NCBI RefSeq assembly: GCF_000270245.1
Contig: NC_015635.1
Location: 3,906,001 to 3,970,000, forward strand
Source: Microlunatus phosphovorus NM-1
GTDB taxonomy: Bacteria; Actinomycetota; Actinomycetes; Propionibacteriales; Propionibacteriaceae
Direction: 5' to 3'
Length of the DNA stretch: 64,000 nucleotides
The notes under the pieces: generated by a model
Told to the model about the DNA's origin: nothing
The model's input: only the letters and a program-made list of their open reading frames with translations
The model's database searches: none
Translations under genes and position numbers: made by a program
Shown: positions 62,417 to 64,000 of the stretch, piece after piece
Layout of the letters: each line of letters opens with the position of its first letter
Numbering within the stretch: the first letter of the stretch is position 1

Positions 62417-63254
62417 GGAACGGAACCGAGAGCTGGCCGCGCATGTAGGCGCACAGGGCGTCGACGTCGTAGCCACCGAGCCAGAACTCCACCGGCCACA
62501 GCTGGGACCGGCCCACGGTCCCCCCGAGCCGGCCTTCCGCATCGCTGACCAGAGCCTCGCCGTTGAGCGGGAAGGCGTAGCCCGCGCGCATACCCATGAA
62601 CTGCTCCGCCGCCAGCCGCTGCCCGGCCATGATCGCGTCCGCCTCGATGGCGCGGATCCGTTTGACCAGCGCCAGCTTGGCGGTGGGATCGGTGGTCTGG
62701 TCCAGCTGGTGACGGAGGTCGTCACGGCGTTGCCGCCGTACCTCCGGGTAGTTCACCAGGCCGGTCGCTTCGGCCGCGATCACCGACTGAATCTCGATCG
62801 TGTTGAGCCTGGGCGCGAGCAGCGCCTGGTTCAAGAACACGTCATCCAGTCGCAGCTCGGGGCGAGTCACATCCCAGAGCGCGGCGCGACGCAGCACGAT
62901 CCCGTTGCCGGCGATGGTGAGGTCGAACGGGTCGATGATCACGGTGAACGCGTTCGGGACGGTGATCAGGTTGCGTTGCAGGAACTCGGCGTCGGTCAGC
63001 GAGACCGCCGCGCCCAGCAGGGGATGCTCCGGGGCGGTCGCTCCGTCGACCTCCACCCGGACGACGTTGACACCGATGTCGTCGAGATGGGGGAAGCGCG
63101 GACAGACCGGGTCCTGGAGTCGGATCAGCCGGTCGAAGGGCGGCTCCCCCGCCACAGTGAAGGTGGGGCCGCTCACCCCGTGCGGCTCGTCGGTCGGGTC
63201 CGGATCGGTGGCCATCCGGCATTGGAACCAGCCCTCGAAATGCAGCGTGATCAC
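62409..63254 (-). CDS. Unrecognised protein linking ferritin-like and cyclase genes
   Basis: A 281-residue protein I cannot assign. It begins ITLHFEGWFQCRMATDPDPT and continues GVSGPTFTVAGEPPFDRLIR; the middle has DDIGVNVVRVEVDG and ITVPNAFTVIIDPFDLTIAG. A helical segment (about 160-200, many Arg/Glu) and a C-terminal LWPVEFWLGGYDVDALCAYM follow. No signal peptide, membrane helix or cofactor motif. It starts with GTG 63254, overlapping the ferritin-like stop by 4 nt, and its own stop overlaps the cyclase GTG by 8 nt. This coupling suggests it works with both, perhaps as an adaptor or enzyme subunit. Confidence 0.8.
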   Translation of the reverse strand: MITLHFEGWFQCRMATDPDPTDEPHGVSGPTFTVAGEPPFDRLIRLQDPVCPRFPHLDDIGVNVVRVEVDGATAPEHPLLGAAVSLTDAEFLQRNLITVPNAFTVIIDPFDLTIAGNGIVLRRAALWDVTRPELRLDDVFLNQALLAPRLNTIEIQSVIAAEATGLVNYPEVRRQRRDDLRHQLDQTTDPTAKLALVKRIRAIEADAIMAGQRLAAEQFMGMRAGYAFPLNGEALVSDAEGRLGGTVGRSQLWPVEFWLGGYDVDALCAYMRGQLSVPFRA

Positions 63255-64000
63255 GGCGCACCCACCATCCCCAGCCCGGCTGACAGTCGTTGGGCGATGA
63301 GATTGAGGGACTGCGCGATGTAGCGCAGCCGCTTCGGCATCCCCGGCTCTCCTGCCGTCGCCAGGGCCCGGGCCGCCAACCCGTCCAAGGACTCCGAGAG
63401 CACCGTCCAGGCCGCCGCACGATGCGGCAGCACCAGCACCGGCCCGTGGCTGTCGAACGAGGGCCCGGCCCGCCAGCCGTCGTCGGGCAGATGTGCCGGC
63501 ATCGTGGTCAACAACTCGGCCAGTGGACGGATCCCCATCGTCATGAGTGGCATGAATGCCACCGAGCGCAACACGGCCACATCGTCCTCGGTCTCGTCGC
63601 TGTGGGAGAACATCCGGGCCAGGATCGCCAGCAGCACCCCGTACGCCTCGTCGAACAGACTGAACACGGCGCTCGCCGCCGGATTGGTGATCGCCGCGGC
63701 CGTGGGATTGGAGAGCACCTGCTCAGCTGCGGCAAACGAGTGCGCGTCGAAGTCCTGCAGGATGTCCAGGAAACGCCGGTAGTGGGAGATCTCATGGTCC
63801 ATCGGCGCACCTTCGCCCTGCTCGATCACCAGGTCGATGACGGCGAGGGCGCTGGGCAGATCGGTGACCGGACGCATGAACACGTCGTAGCCGCCGCCGA
63901 GACAGCCGAGCCGCGGGAAATCGGTGCCGAGCTGTCCGCCGACCACCTGGGCATCCGGTGGCCCGATGAACAGATCCGGCGTCTGGGCCGCCAAGGCGAT
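63251..64000 (-). CDS. Ferritin-like protein of the VioB/RebD superfamily (partial, 5' end outside)
   Basis: At least 249 residues are seen; the frame stays open to the window edge, so the N-terminus is missing. DLVIEQGEGAPMDHEISHYR followed by RFLDILQDFD matches the second part of the VioB/RebD-type ferritin-like domain, with VIEQGEG preceding a helix bearing His/Glu. The C-terminal half holds a helical region (FSLFDEAYGVLLAILARMFS). The N-terminal helix pair with the E/ExxH ligands should lie outside. It resembles, without being identical to, the protein at 55727-56698. First known gene of the cluster; GTGA-coupled to the next. Confidence 0.75.
   Translation of the reverse strand: MALAAQTPDLFIGPPDAQVVGGQLGTDFPRLGCLGGGYDVFMRPVTDLPSALAVIDLVIEQGEGAPMDHEISHYRRFLDILQDFDAHSFAAAEQVLSNPTAAAITNPAASAVFSLFDEAYGVLLAILARMFSHSDETEDDVAVLRSVAFMPLMTMGIRPLAELLTTMPAHLPDDGWRAGPSFDSHGPVLVLPHRAAAWTVLSESLDGLAARALATAGEPGMPKRLRYIAQSLNLIAQRLSAGLGMVGAP

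Overview
The window is GC-rich bacterial DNA, read as a chromosomal segment of a high-GC actinobacterium. GTG starts are frequent, there are two clpP genes in tandem before clpX, MnhA and MnhB are fused, NhaA is fused to a DsbA-type domain, and folC is followed by a DUF4233 gene. Codon use and gene families look most like Propionibacteriaceae (Microlunatus-like). That family placement is an inference; phylum level is much safer. No phage, integrase, transposase or CRISPR array is visible.

Layout. (1) 1-3.1 kb, minus strand: rplU-rpmA-obg-proB, with proB running off the left edge. (2) 3.2-11.5 kb: a HipA-like kinase/DUF3037 pair, an MNT-type nucleotidyltransferase followed by a truncated HEPN remnant, a CaCA-type cation exchanger divergent from an ArsR regulator, a large membrane metallophosphoesterase and an FprA-type ferredoxin-NADP reductase. 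(3) 11.5-15.6 kb, minus: an RNase E/G family nuclease and its usual neighbour, the TIGR03936/DUF2344 protein. (4) 15.7-22 kb: an ArsR/SRPBCC pair under an apparently leaderless promoter, a BBE-type FAD oxidase, a UGT-like glycosyltransferase, a DUF6884 protein, an MFS exporter and a PPOX flavoprotein. (5) 22.1-24.1 kb: the TIGR03960 B12-binding radical SAM protein, normally next to TIGR03936 but separated from it here. (6) 24.2-30.8 kb: a complete Mrp antiporter operon mnhA(B)CDEFG. (7) 30.9-35.7 kb: a nucleoside-diphosphate-kinase-like protein, then a sulfatase, its formylglycine-generating enzyme and a HAD phosphatase. (8) 35.8-41.8 kb: DUF4233 and folC, a frameshifted siderophore-binding lipoprotein with a DtxR/IdeR-like box, an NmrA reductase divergent from an Rrf2 regulator, a tandem array of about 52-bp repeats, and phenylalanine 4-monooxygenase. 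(9) 42-53 kb: valS, a 60-bp perfect palindrome, a nitrilase, a small membrane protein, nhaA-dsbA, clpX-clpP2-clpP1, trigger factor with a clear intrinsic terminator, tRNA-Gly(TCC) and tRNA-Pro(TGG). (10) 53.2-55.7 kb: a PAS histidine kinase coupled to a 22-codon leader ORF, and an Ldh-family dehydrogenase. (11) 55.7-64 kb, minus: six closely spaced genes. They are a ferritin-like protein (running off the right edge), an unrecognised partner, a soluble-adenylyl-cyclase-like protein (two cyclase domains, NTPase, TPR-like tail), a DUF917 protein, an aldo/keto reductase and a second ferritin-like protein.

How the genes work together. The housekeeping set covers ribosome assembly (L21, L27, Obg), RNA decay and tRNA charging, protein folding and turnover (Tig, ClpXP1P2), folate synthesis and proline synthesis. 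Three separate cation antiporters (CaCA, Mrp, NhaA) point to sodium/pH stress. Sulfatase, FGE and HAD form a self-contained maturation operon. The 55.7-64 kb cluster is the best candidate for an undescribed system: a cyclase/NTPase signalling protein is translationally coupled to ferritin-like enzymes of the VioB/RebD superfamily. A recurring feature is the placement of long, nearly perfect inverted repeats at gene ends (4418-4474, 18300-18347, 44638-44697, 45577-45619). No searches could be run; family names come from motif recognition.
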